Positions 9,145 to 17,880 of a DNA stretch of 64,000 bases are shown piece after piece (position 1 is the stretch's first letter; each line of letters starts with the position of its first letter). The stretch is from the NCBI GenBank assembly GCA_964613215.1, contig CAZTHK010000004.1, positions 1-64,000 of the forward strand, in the 5' to 3' direction. The position numbers and the translations under genes are program-made. The notes under the pieces were generated by a model. It was not told the DNA's origin. It saw nothing but the letters and a program-made list of their open reading frames with translations, and made no database searches. This DNA comes from CAZTHK01 sp964613215. GTDB lineage: Bacteria; Krumholzibacteriota; Krumholzibacteriia; Krumholzibacteriales; CAZTHK01.

Positions 9145-9988
9145 TGACAAGAAACTTAGAAGAGGCGACAGGATAAAAGACTACTGTATAACCTGCTTTA
9201 ATCCAATATACATAGGGAATCTGGCCGTTTCCTATAAAGCTGTCGATCAAGCAGGCAGGGAAATTCTGCTGAAACAGTATAAAAAACCTAACTGCCAATC
9301 CAAAGGCTTCGATAAATTTGTTGAGCAGCAGCGGGAATTAATGAAATTATTCAGGGGCAAGGATTTCGTCGAAGAAATCCTTGAAGTTTTTGAAATAGAC
9401 GGTGTCCACTGGCAGGCAAAGGAATTTATGAGAGGGACAGACCTCCGGAAATATCTTAAAAAGAAATTATTCATGAAACATAATGAAAGGAAGTTCATTT
9501 CCCTGGGTATCCTTGGAGGGCTAAAAAAGGTTCACAATTTGGGAATAATACATTGCGATCTGAAACCCTCTCAAATATTCCTCCAAGAGAATAATGAATC
9601 TGAAATGAAGTATTCAATAAAATTTACTGACTTTGATTTCAGCAGAATTCCTGATAAATATGAGCCAATATATGCCGTCGGTACTCCAGGCTATACTTGC
9701 CCGGAATGTATAAGAGGGGAAACAGTCGATTTTGAATCCGACATCTTTTCTGCCGGTATTATTTTATTCAACGTTCTGATTGGGAGTAATGATCCCTATC
9801 AGTTAAGTGAAAACGAATCTTACGATGACGCAGCTCTCAACTATAGAATCAACAAAATAAGAAAGGTGTTAGATAATAATTTAGTTCCCGGGGAATTATC
9901 CACTCTTTTAATCCAAATGCTCGATCCTGACAAGAATAACAGGCCCTCCCTTGAGAAAGCTATCTCGGCAGTTAACAGATGTGCATAG
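9137..9988 (+). CDS. Ser/Thr protein kinase-like protein with altered catalytic motifs
   Basis: 283-aa single-domain eukaryotic-type kinase without transmembrane segments or sensor domain. The catalytic loop reads HCDLKP (H139-D141) and the metal-binding motif reads DFD (165-167) instead of DFG. An APE-like CPEC and a conserved ESDIFSAG segment (subdomain IX) follow. The ATP-anchoring Lys is probably in LLKQYKK near residue 46, while the glycine-rich loop is loose. The catalytic Asp residues remain, so it may be active, but the HRD and DFG changes leave doubt. It overlaps the peptidase gene by 8 bp and ends the cassette. Its likely role is control of the AAA/peptidase pair. Confidence 0.8.
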   Translation: MNNDKKLRRGDRIKDYCITCFNPIYIGNLAVSYKAVDQAGREILLKQYKKPNCQSKGFDKFVEQQRELMKLFRGKDFVEEILEVFEIDGVHWQAKEFMRGTDLRKYLKKKLFMKHNERKFISLGILGGLKKVHNLGIIHCDLKPSQIFLQENNESEMKYSIKFTDFDFSRIPDKYEPIYAVGTPGYTCPECIRGETVDFESDIFSAGIILFNVLIGSNDPYQLSENESYDDAALNYRINKIRKVLDNNLVPGELSTLLIQMLDPDKNNRPSLEKAISAVNRCA

Positions 9989-10023
9989 AATTAGAGGCTT
10001 TGAAATCAGCCGCATCAGGGGAA

Positions 10024-10746
10024 CTATATTGTGGTATTGGCTCTTTCGCCTGTGATCCAGCATCTGATCAGACGACGGTCGGCTGTTATCCTGCCCAGTA
10101 TCCTGTATCTTGAGTATTCCAGAACTGATGATTCCCGTGCAACTTCCGACATTACCATGCAGGGACCGACAAAGGTGCTGTGCACGAAATAAACCTCACT
10201 TCCATCATTAACGATGAAACCGACATGGCAGTCCAATCCTACCACATACAGTCCCCTGCCCCAATCCTTCACCGATGACACGAATTCATCCAGGGGCACA
10301 TCGCTGAATCTCCTGATGTTTGATTCTGATACCAGTTTCTTTACGATTTGTTCTGCAGCCTGCTGAGCCAGCCTTACCCGCTGCAGGCGAAAACCGGCAT
10401 GCCTCAATACTGTAGTTACAAAGTAACCGCATGCTATCTTACCTTCGCCCGGAACCTGAGTTGTGCCGTTGAAATCCCATGGTGTCCCCATCCAATGGGG
10501 AAATATCCTTGATACTGATTCAAGTATTTCACCGGCTGCTTCTTTCAGTATTATCCGGGTTGAATCACTACCGCTGCAGCGGTTGAATCTTAAGCCAATT
10601 TCTCTACGCTTATCCTCTATCTCTTCAAGTACCGAATAATAAGCCGGCAGCTGGCTGGCAGACTGCTTCTCTTCGCCTCCACTCATATCACACTGAAATA
10701 GCAGTGATATCATTACTAAAAGAGTACAGTAAAAATATCTCATCAT
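10024..10746 (-). CDS. Secreted protein with papain/NlpC-like cysteine-hydrolase motif
   Basis: 240 aa from the ATG at 10746, chosen because AGGGG lies five bases upstream and because it begins a hydrophobic signal sequence (MMRYFYC...). A Cys after SLLFQ could be a lipidation site but the lipobox is atypical. The mature part has a cysteine in IACGYFV (C106) and a downstream His in DCHVGFIV, the order expected for NlpC/P60- or CHAP-like cysteine amidases. I do not recognise a named family. A cell-wall or envelope hydrolase role is an inference from these motifs and from export. It is convergent with the kinase cassette and divergent from the next lipoprotein gene. Confidence 0.6.
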   Translation of the reverse strand: MMRYFYCTLLVMISLLFQCDMSGGEEKQSASQLPAYYSVLEEIEDKRREIGLRFNRCSGSDSTRIILKEAAGEILESVSRIFPHWMGTPWDFNGTTQVPGEGKIACGYFVTTVLRHAGFRLQRVRLAQQAAEQIVKKLVSESNIRRFSDVPLDEFVSSVKDWGRGLYVVGLDCHVGFIVNDGSEVYFVHSTFVGPCMVMSEVARESSVLEYSRYRILGRITADRRLIRCWITGERANTTI

Positions 10747-11130
10747 GAGAACCCCTGTTAAAATTGTTCTTATTACAGCTATAGTAGATTCTTTCATGAA
10801 TAAGTTCAACTCACAAGTTCATAATGTGTGTTGTCAAAGATTCCCATATCTTCCCTGAGAGAAAATGCCGGACAATAGCCCCATAATTGAAATTTAATTC
10901 CCTGTTACTCCTGATAAATGATATAATTTACAGGCTGTATAATTCTTTGCCCCAATCATCGGATGCGAATTGATAACGGTCTGAAGATTCTGTTAAGAAC
11001 CAGTAAGGCCTGCGGTCTAATCTGATCAGTAGAGGCAGTGCAATCCGATGTAGTTAAATTGGGCGGTTTTAAGCCATAATGAGGATGAGAGTTAAATTGA
11101 GGGCTTATTGGCCTTACGGAGGATGAAATT
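10747..11130. other. Divergent intergenic region
   Basis: About 380 bp between divergently transcribed genes. It is AT-rich with two TATAAT hexamers (near 10921 and 10937), but no convincing -35 partner for either. No ORF with a ribosome-binding site and no RNA gene was recognised. A TTTTAAGCCATAATG stretch recurs in similar form near 37020. Confidence 0.5.
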
Positions 11131-12471
11131 ATGAAAAGAATAATCAGAAATCATGCCTTGATAACCGTTCTTCTGACCGTTATCTGTATTACCGGAGGCT
11201 GCTCGGAGGATTCCACCGCTCCGGAGGGGGATCATTCTCCCGGCCTGCCCCGCAATCCTACTCCTGCAGATGGAGCTACCGCCTGCGATACCATACTTGC
11301 CCTTAGCTGGCAGTGTTCCGATCAGGATGGAGACGATCTCAGTTTTACCGTATATATACAGCCGGAGGGTGGCCCGGAGAAAAACTTCAACAGTCCGGGC
11401 ATGTCACTCCAGCTGGAGGACACCCTGAAAGCAGGCACCGGTTATACCTGGCATGTGGTAGCCGGAGACGCCAGCCATTCCACCACCGGCCCCGACTGGA
11501 CCTTCACTACCTGTGCAGACTCTGAGATGCCCCCCGGTCAACCCGGTAATCCTTCACCAGCTCACCAGAGCAGCGGGCAGCCCACCGGTGTTAACCTCTC
11601 CTGGACATGCTCCGACCCCAATCTGGGTGATGCCCTGACCTACGATGTATACTTCGGTAAAACTTCACCGCCTCCACCGGTAAGCCCGGGCCAGTCCGGG
11701 ACCGGCTACAACCCGGGAGCTCTTGAAACCTCCACCACCTACTACTGGAAGGTCGTGGCCACAGACCGGACCGACCGCTCCACCCCGGGCCCGGAGTGGA
11801 GTTTTACCACCCTTTCCGGTTCAACCGAAGAGGGTGTGTTCGCCATCCTGGTGGCGGGGAGGAGCCTGATCTACTACTCCCCTGCCCTGACCAGGATGGA
11901 TGCACTGACCGCCCGCTTCGACAGCGCCTTCGCACCCTGTGACCCCATTGAAGCAGTTCACCCGGGTGGAGTATCATGCAATGAGTACACCCTGGAGTGG
12001 GAGAATCCCCCGGGTCATTATGTCTATGAAAGGGCTATGCCCCCCTTCGACTTCCTCCAACCGGGGGAAACCTACACCTTCGAAGTGGATGCCAGTGCTG
12101 AGGTTCCGGCACTTACCAAATCGATCGTCTTTCCCCAGTGCGAACCCTATATCACCAGCCCGGCCAATTTCTCCGGAGTTTCGAGATCCGGCTTTACCGC
12201 CACCTGGGAGGGTTACTCCTGCGGAGGACAGGTCCGCCTTATCATCATAGAATCAGCCGGAGACACCACCGGTGTGAATATCATGACCGACAACGACGGA
12301 AGCTACACCTTCACCCAGCAGCAGCTCTCCGGTATAACCGGGCCCCAGAACAACTGCAGCCTGATAATGATCCTGCAGCACTCCGATGCCATAGATGCTC
12401 CGGGTTATGATTCCAGAAGTTATATATGGGGAAGGACCATTAATACAACCATGATCAATTTCACTGATTAA
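11131..12471 (+). CDS. Surface lipoprotein with fibronectin-III-like repeats
   Basis: 446-aa predicted lipoprotein. It has a signal peptide and the lipobox ITGGC (Cys about residue 24), then two clear Fn3-like modules (about 35-125 and 130-225) sharing NPxPADGA or PSPAHQS starts, LSWxCSD cores and YxWxVVAxD...WxFTT ends. Two further beta-rich segments follow without a named match. GGAGG sits before the ATG. Such proteins are exposed on the envelope and bind or present other domains; no catalytic motif is visible. The base composition is richer in C and G than the neighbouring kinase cassette. Confidence 0.75.
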   Translation: MKRIIRNHALITVLLTVICITGGCSEDSTAPEGDHSPGLPRNPTPADGATACDTILALSWQCSDQDGDDLSFTVYIQPEGGPEKNFNSPGMSLQLEDTLKAGTGYTWHVVAGDASHSTTGPDWTFTTCADSEMPPGQPGNPSPAHQSSGQPTGVNLSWTCSDPNLGDALTYDVYFGKTSPPPPVSPGQSGTGYNPGALETSTTYYWKVVATDRTDRSTPGPEWSFTTLSGSTEEGVFAILVAGRSLIYYSPALTRMDALTARFDSAFAPCDPIEAVHPGGVSCNEYTLEWENPPGHYVYERAMPPFDFLQPGETYTFEVDASAEVPALTKSIVFPQCEPYITSPANFSGVSRSGFTATWEGYSCGGQVRLIIIESAGDTTGVNIMTDNDGSYTFTQQQLSGITGPQNNCSLIMILQHSDAIDAPGYDSRSYIWGRTINTTMINFTD

Positions 12472-12506
12472 GCAGGGTAGCAGTTTCGGGTCAATGGATA
12501 TCTAAT

Positions 12507-13352
12507 CTATCCCATGGGAAGCAGAATCACAGCCACTGCCGCCAGAGCCATCCCGATAATACCCAGCCTGCTGAGATGCTCTTTCCAGACCAGATAACCC
12601 AGCAGGGTGGAGCCAAGGATTACGGTCAGGTTGATAAAGGGAAAAACTACCGATGCGGGCACGCTTTCCAGCGCCTTGAGGGTGAATATGGTGCTGAACA
12701 GGTTCGGCACTCCCAGCAGAAATCCCAGCAGCAGGGTGCTCCGGCTGATTCTGACCCCTCTTATCCACACCAGAAGCCAGGTGAATACAGCCGCCACGCT
12801 GAACAGTATCCAGGCAAACAGCAGTCTCTCGGTGCGGGGTGAAAGCTCACGGCAGGCCTTGAGTATCACATCCCCCCCGCCCATAACCAGAAAGAGCGAC
12901 ACTATCAGCAGCCAGTACCTCCCCCCGGTATCGTTGCCGGAGGATGAGCCGGAGACGCCGGCACCGAAGATCACTATGGCAGCCAGTCCCAGCCCAATCC
13001 CCATCCACTGGGCTGAGCCCGGTGTCTCACCCCACAGAAATATGGAAACCACAATGGGAACCGCTACTGATATCCTCATAACAGTTACCGGCACTGCCAG
13101 GGGACCTCTGGACATCCCGGTCATAAGAAGCAGAAATCCCAGCACGAAATCTATCCCCCCCACTGTACCCAGCGCCAGGGTGGCCCGGTCCGGCAGTGTG
13201 ACCTGTCCTTTAAGGAGCACCAGGGCCAGCAGGGAAGCCAGAATATAATTGGCTCCGGCAATAAGCAAACGGTTACCCTTCCTCTGTTCGTTAACTTTCA
13301 GGATTACCGCGATAGCTATTGAACACCCGGCGGATGGAAGCAGCCAGATCAA
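12507..13352 (-). CDS. EamA/DMT-family membrane transporter
   Basis: 281-aa protein with about ten hydrophobic helices in two homologous halves, as in EamA drug/metabolite transporters. The second half ends with the typical segment containing FPFINLTVILGS and a WKEHLS loop. The start is TTG at 13352, with GAGGAG five bases upstream, overlapping the TGA stop of the peptidase gene as TTGA. This implies translational coupling. The substrate cannot be told; since the partner is a cytoplasmic oligopeptidase, export of peptides or amino acids is possible but speculative. Confidence 0.8.
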   Translation of the reverse strand: MIWLLPSAGCSIAIAVILKVNEQRKGNRLLIAGANYILASLLALVLLKGQVTLPDRATLALGTVGGIDFVLGFLLLMTGMSRGPLAVPVTVMRISVAVPIVVSIFLWGETPGSAQWMGIGLGLAAIVIFGAGVSGSSSGNDTGGRYWLLIVSLFLVMGGGDVILKACRELSPRTERLLFAWILFSVAAVFTWLLVWIRGVRISRSTLLLGFLLGVPNLFSTIFTLKALESVPASVVFPFINLTVILGSTLLGYLVWKEHLSRLGIIGMALAAVAVILLPMG

Positions 13353-14953
13353 CTCTTCTCCTCGGCGAATTGATTAACGAAGTAGTTCGGATTCAGCGGC
13401 TCTCCGGTTACCTGTTCAACAAACCTCTCCCAGGGCACCCTATTGCCCGGCTTGAATATTTTATTTATAAAAAATTCACCCACCATCTTATTCCCGTAGA
13501 TGGAAAACTCCCCGTTCCGGGATAGTTCCTGTTTCAGATAATTATAAAACTGTGAAGCAATCAGCTCTCCCAGCATATAGTTATGATAGTAGACCGGGTT
13601 GGAGACCATATGAATCTTGGCCGCCCAGTCGGGGCTGGAACGCCGGGGGGGACGGTTGACCATCTGATACTCTTCCACCAGATCCCACCACAGCCTGTTG
13701 AGGTCCTGAGCGGGATTCCGGTAGAGCTCCTGCTCGAAATTGAACATAGTCTGGCACCACCGGGCGAAAATCAGCTCCTTGGTTCTCAGATACCCTTCCA
13801 TCCGGGGCGCCAGCTCATCCGCTTCTTGCTGTGGCAATCCCAGAGCTTCTGTCATCCAGTCGCCCAGCTGACAGCATCGCCCGAAGAATATTGCCACCGC
13901 CTCGGTCAGGCAGAGATGGGGATACTGTCTGATCAGATATGGAATGGAGGGATCGATATACCTGTCATACACTGCATGACCAAGCTCGTGAAGCATGGTT
14001 TCCATCCAGTAGGCATTATTTTTCACATTGGCCAGCACCCTGATATCCCCCTCCCTGTCGATATCAGTGCAGAAGGCATGGGGATTCTTCCCCTCTCTCT
14101 CGTAAAGATCGCTCCCCGGGATTACTTCATCCACCGGCATCCCCACACTCCGGTAAAACATCCCGGCCATCTCAACCACATCCCTGTCCTGGTAGTAACG
14201 GTCCAGATCGATCCGGCCGGTAAAGGGAGCCTCCTGAAAATAGGGATCGTGATAATGCCAGGGCAGCAGCTCTTCCGCCGGAATACCGTACCTTCCGGAG
14301 AGCTGTTCATCCAGCCCCTTCTTCATAATAATAAATGGTTCCCTGGTAAGCTGATCCAGCCGGCGGTAGAGAGCAGTCAAATGGTCCGGGTCCTGTTCAT
14401 TCAACTTCAGGGACATGAAAAAGTAATTATCGTAACCCAGGCTCCGTGCAGCTCTGTTCCTCAGCTCGATCAGCTCCAGCAGCTCGGGCTCAACCACTTC
14501 TCCCACCCTCTTGCTGGCCTCCCAGGCTTCCCTGCGCGTCTCATTATCTCTCTCCACTTTGAGAATCTGGTAAATCTGGTTGGTAGTAATCTCACCTCCA
14601 TCCATCACCGGCCTGAATATATTGAACCGGTGCTTAACCCTTGTGCCCAGCTCAACCATCCGGTTGAGCAGATCCCTGTTCAGCTGGTTCTTTCTGTATT
14701 TGAGATAGAGCAGATGGGCCATTCGCTGCGAGATTGGGTCAGTCAGGGAACCATCCTCCACTATACCTTTCAGATAATCATAGTCATACCGGTTTGAATA
14801 TATCTCTCTTATTTTGAGCTCCAGTTCGCCGAAACGGCCGGCACTCTCCTCATTTCCGGTCAGGGCTGCTTCCCAGTGCATCAGCGCCTTTTCCCTCTTG
14901 AGGGGTTTTATCCGTTCGGTATGCTTATTGACGAATTCTACAAATTCCATCAT
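13349..14953 (-). CDS. M3/M2-type zinc oligopeptidase
   Basis: 534 aa from ATG 14953, which has GGAGAG five bases upstream; the upstream TTG at 15019 lacks support. HELGH at residues 322-326 and a downstream LTEAVA glutamate make a gluzincin active site of the M3 (oligoendopeptidase F) / M2 (ACE-like) clan. The all-helical sequence around it fits that fold. No signal peptide is seen, so it likely degrades short peptides in the cytoplasm. It is transcribed with the EamA transporter gene (four-base overlap). Confidence 0.8.
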   Translation of the reverse strand: MMEFVEFVNKHTERIKPLKREKALMHWEAALTGNEESAGRFGELELKIREIYSNRYDYDYLKGIVEDGSLTDPISQRMAHLLYLKYRKNQLNRDLLNRMVELGTRVKHRFNIFRPVMDGGEITTNQIYQILKVERDNETRREAWEASKRVGEVVEPELLELIELRNRAARSLGYDNYFFMSLKLNEQDPDHLTALYRRLDQLTREPFIIMKKGLDEQLSGRYGIPAEELLPWHYHDPYFQEAPFTGRIDLDRYYQDRDVVEMAGMFYRSVGMPVDEVIPGSDLYEREGKNPHAFCTDIDREGDIRVLANVKNNAYWMETMLHELGHAVYDRYIDPSIPYLIRQYPHLCLTEAVAIFFGRCCQLGDWMTEALGLPQQEADELAPRMEGYLRTKELIFARWCQTMFNFEQELYRNPAQDLNRLWWDLVEEYQMVNRPPRRSSPDWAAKIHMVSNPVYYHNYMLGELIASQFYNYLKQELSRNGEFSIYGNKMVGEFFINKIFKPGNRVPWERFVEQVTGEPLNPNYFVNQFAEEKS

Positions 14954-15053
14954 ATATCTCTCCGGGAAAAAATCCGGGTATACAGAATATACGGATAAGG
15001 GGGTTTGTGACAAGACCAAAGCTATTTTTCAATTATCCTGTGATTTTCCGGAT

Positions 15054-15803
15054 CTATTTTTTCAGAGTATCCATTCGCTTCCTGGCCTCATCTGCCCAAA
15101 CCCCGGAAGGAGCTCTGTCCAGATATCTCTCCAGTAGCTTCCTGGCCTCCCCCTCCTCTCCCAGCTTCTGCTTTACCACTGCCAGCGAATAAAGGGACTT
15201 GAGATGATGGGAATCGGTATCAAGTGCTCTGGTAAAATTCTCCTCAGCTCTCTCCAGCCCTCCCTGGTGAAAATATGAATTACCCAGAGCGTAGAAGTAA
15301 TCCGGATTGCCCGGTTCCCTGCGTGTCAAATCCCGCAGCACGGTAATAGCATTATTATGAAGACCCAGCTTCTGAAAGGTTACCCCCAGGTTGAAGGCAG
15401 CCTCTGAAAAATCCGGATCTTTCTCCAGGGCAGCCTGAAAACGCTTTACCGCCGCCCCGAAATCCTCCCGGGCCACCAGATCAAGACCCTGGTTGTATAG
15501 ATTGTACGCCTCGCTTCTGGAATGGATGTCCTCCAGATGATCTTCAGAAAGAGGAATCCTTATTCCCCTGCCCGCCCGGGGAGGTTCATCCGGGGATGAG
15601 CCGTTATAACGTGCCAGCGGCCCGGCAAAATCCCCGTCGCCGTAAAACTCGGAGGATAAGCTCTCCCAGGTCTCCCCCCTGGTTACCCGGTGAGTGACCA
15701 CCCTTTCTGCATCCACCTGCAGTTTGGCTCCCTTCTCGGCAGCACAGGAGATCATAATACTGATTATAATAATATTTAAAACTGCTGAAGTTAGTTTATT
15801 CAC
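15054..15803 (-). CDS. LysM-TPR lipoprotein
   Basis: 249-aa predicted lipoprotein. The signal sequence ends in the lipobox IMISC (Cys 20). A LysM-like segment (about 36-85: HRVTRGETWESLSSEFYGD...) is followed by four TPRs (about 95-245). LysM domains bind peptidoglycan and TPRs bind partner proteins, so it may anchor an envelope complex. The start is GTG at 15803 with only a weak ribosome-binding site. Confidence 0.75.
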   Translation of the reverse strand: MNKLTSAVLNIIIISIMISCAAEKGAKLQVDAERVVTHRVTRGETWESLSSEFYGDGDFAGPLARYNGSSPDEPPRAGRGIRIPLSEDHLEDIHSRSEAYNLYNQGLDLVAREDFGAAVKRFQAALEKDPDFSEAAFNLGVTFQKLGLHNNAITVLRDLTRREPGNPDYFYALGNSYFHQGGLERAEENFTRALDTDSHHLKSLYSLAVVKQKLGEEGEARKLLERYLDRAPSGVWADEARKRMDTLKK

Positions 15804-15832
15804 TGTATCTTTAATTTCTCTTTCAGAACTGA

Positions 15833-17041
15833 TTACTCTCTGTCCGTATCATCCATGGCCGCCCTGCGGGCGGCTGTATATACCCTCTCCAGGGATATCC
15901 CCCTGGAACTGGCAATGCGGCGGCAGCTCTCATACTCGGGAGATACCCTCACCTCTCCTTCAGGAAGCCGTGCAAATTTTACCTCCACTTCGCCGAATCC
16001 GGTCCTGACCGGTTTCTTCCACCTGGCAAGTTCCTCCCTCATCTCAAAACTGACCCTTACCCCCAGTGTACTGGTCTCCCTGAAGAGCACCCCCAGAACA
16101 TCCTGAACATCATTAACCCCGGCCAGTATATTGACCTCCACACCGGGACGGCTCTTCTTCATGATCACCTGGGAATAGTATACTTCGTGAACTCCCATAT
16201 CAAAGAGCCTCTCGCTCAGATACTGGTAAAATTCAGGATTCATGTCATCTATGGTGGTTCGGATAACCGCTACCTCTCTCCCCTCCCCCGGAACTTCAGC
16301 AGTTATAACCCGCAGGATTCCTCCTCCTTCAGCCGGCTCCCTGGTTCCGGAGGAATACACCACCCCGGAGGGTACAAAAGCCTTGCCCGGCGGCAATTCC
16401 TCACCCAGAACCTTCATCAGTACCGCACCGGTGGGGGTTACCACCTCTCCCGGTGCATCCCCCATAATTATCCTCCTGCCCCGGAGGAGTTCCAGTGTAG
16501 CAGGAGCCGGTACCGGCAGTTCACCGTGGGCGATGGAAATCCTGCCACTTCCCAGGCGGAAGGGACGGTGGTAAATAGTGGGATACCCCAGCTTCCTCAA
16601 AGCCAGCACCACCCCCACCATATCCACGATGGAATCAACACACCCAACCTCGTGAAAATGGACCTTCTCCGGTTCCATCCCGTGAACCCTGGCTTCAGCG
16701 CGTCCCAGTGCCAGAAAGACTTCCCTGCTCAATTCTTTTGCTCTGCCGGGAAGGGGGGAACTGTCTATCATATCCAGGATGGAGCTTAAATTCCTGGCTC
16801 TGGGCTGAGCATCCGATTGTACCACCACCCTGGCTGTTCTTATTCCCTTGGTCTCCACCTGGCTGTACCGGATGGTGAAGGGTTCCAGCCCGGGAAGCCT
16901 GCTTAACTCCTCCTCCAGTTCCTCCGGTTCCACTCCCAGGGAAAAAAGACACCCCAGAAACATGTCCCCGCTTAACCCGTCAGTGGGATCGACAACAAGT
17001 ACTGGCACAGCCTCATCTTTATGCTTCGATTCACTCTTCAT
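15833..17041 (-). CDS. larC: LarC: nickel insertion enzyme for the nickel-pincer cofactor
   Basis: 402 aa from ATG 17041 with GGGAGAG five bases upstream. The family hallmark near the N-terminus (LSGDMFLGCLFSLG) and the conserved FHEVGCVDSIVDMVG block are present. LarC is the CTP-dependent cyclometallase that inserts nickel into the pyridinium dithiocarboxylate precursor. In Lactobacillus it is split over two frames; here it is a single ORF. LarB is encoded next in the same operon, but LarE (sulfur transfer) and the target enzyme LarA are not in the window. Confidence 0.88.
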   Translation of the reverse strand: MKSESKHKDEAVPVLVVDPTDGLSGDMFLGCLFSLGVEPEELEEELSRLPGLEPFTIRYSQVETKGIRTARVVVQSDAQPRARNLSSILDMIDSSPLPGRAKELSREVFLALGRAEARVHGMEPEKVHFHEVGCVDSIVDMVGVVLALRKLGYPTIYHRPFRLGSGRISIAHGELPVPAPATLELLRGRRIIMGDAPGEVVTPTGAVLMKVLGEELPPGKAFVPSGVVYSSGTREPAEGGGILRVITAEVPGEGREVAVIRTTIDDMNPEFYQYLSERLFDMGVHEVYYSQVIMKKSRPGVEVNILAGVNDVQDVLGVLFRETSTLGVRVSFEMREELARWKKPVRTGFGEVEVKFARLPEGEVRVSPEYESCRRIASSRGISLERVYTAARRAAMDDTDRE

Positions 17042-17103
17042 CAAACTCTCCCTGCCGGACTACCAGAGATGACCGGCTATCATGATACAGAATTCCAGGA
17101 ATG

Positions 17104-17880
17104 TCAATCTGAACCTTCTCCCCTGCTCTTATGGAATATAGCTCTGCATATAATAGCGGCTGCAAAAGCTCCTCCAAAGCCATTATCAATATTCACCACT
17201 GTAACTCCTCCGGCGCAGCTGTTCAGCATGGTCAATAGAGCAGAAAGCCCGCCGAAGCTTGCTCCGTATCCTACACTGGTTGGCACTGCAATAACCGGAG
17301 CATCGGCGATACCGGCTACCACACTTGCCAGCGCCCCCTCCATACCCGCCACCACCACAATAACATCCGCCGAATTGATATTTTTCCAGTTAGCCAGAAG
17401 ACGGTGAAGTCCCGCCACACCTACGTCGTATATCCTCTTCGCCTCACAACCCAGGTAGTGAGCCGTCAGTGCCGCCTCCTCCGCCACCGGGCGGTCAGAT
17501 GTACCCGCTGAAACTACTGCTACCCTTCCCGGATTATCCCCATCCTTTATACCCGCCGCAAAAAGATTTCCCGCTTCATGATAAACCGCCTCCGGAAACC
17601 GTGGTGATATCTGATCAAACAGAGTGGGAGTGCATCTGGTAGCCAGGATACTGCCGTTACTCTCCAGAATCTTTTCAGCTATACCGACTATCTGATCCGC
17701 CGTCTTCCCCTGACAGAAGATTACCTCCGGGAACCCCCTCCTCAGGCTTCTGTGGTGATCCACCTTGGCAAAATCAAGATCCTCATAGGGTAATACCTTA
17801 AGGCGTTCCACTGCTTCTTCCACCTTAATCTCACCCTCAGCCACCAGCTCCAGTAATTTTTTTATGCCGGACGTTTCCAT
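17104..17880 (-). CDS. larB: LarB: pyridinium-3,5-biscarboxylate mononucleotide synthase
   Basis: 258 aa. The C-terminal two-thirds are PurE-like (SAGTSDRPVAEEA, VAGMEGALASVVAG, PTSVGYGAS), the signature of LarB, which carboxylates and hydrolyses nicotinic acid adenine dinucleotide in the first step of nickel-pincer cofactor synthesis. The gene overlaps the end of dusB by 19 bp and is followed by larC. Confidence 0.88.
   Translation of the reverse strand: METSGIKKLLELVAEGEIKVEEAVERLKVLPYEDLDFAKVDHHRSLRRGFPEVIFCQGKTADQIVGIAEKILESNGSILATRCTPTLFDQISPRFPEAVYHEAGNLFAAGIKDGDNPGRVAVVSAGTSDRPVAEEAALTAHYLGCEAKRIYDVGVAGLHRLLANWKNINSADVIVVVAGMEGALASVVAGIADAPVIAVPTSVGYGASFGGLSALLTMLNSCAGGVTVVNIDNGFGGAFAAAIICRAIFHKSRGEGSD

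Noticed and set aside
13583..14797. 404-codon plus-strand ORF opposite the M3/M2 peptidase
   Set aside because: Antisense shadow of a gene with a complete HELGH active site and ribosome-binding site.
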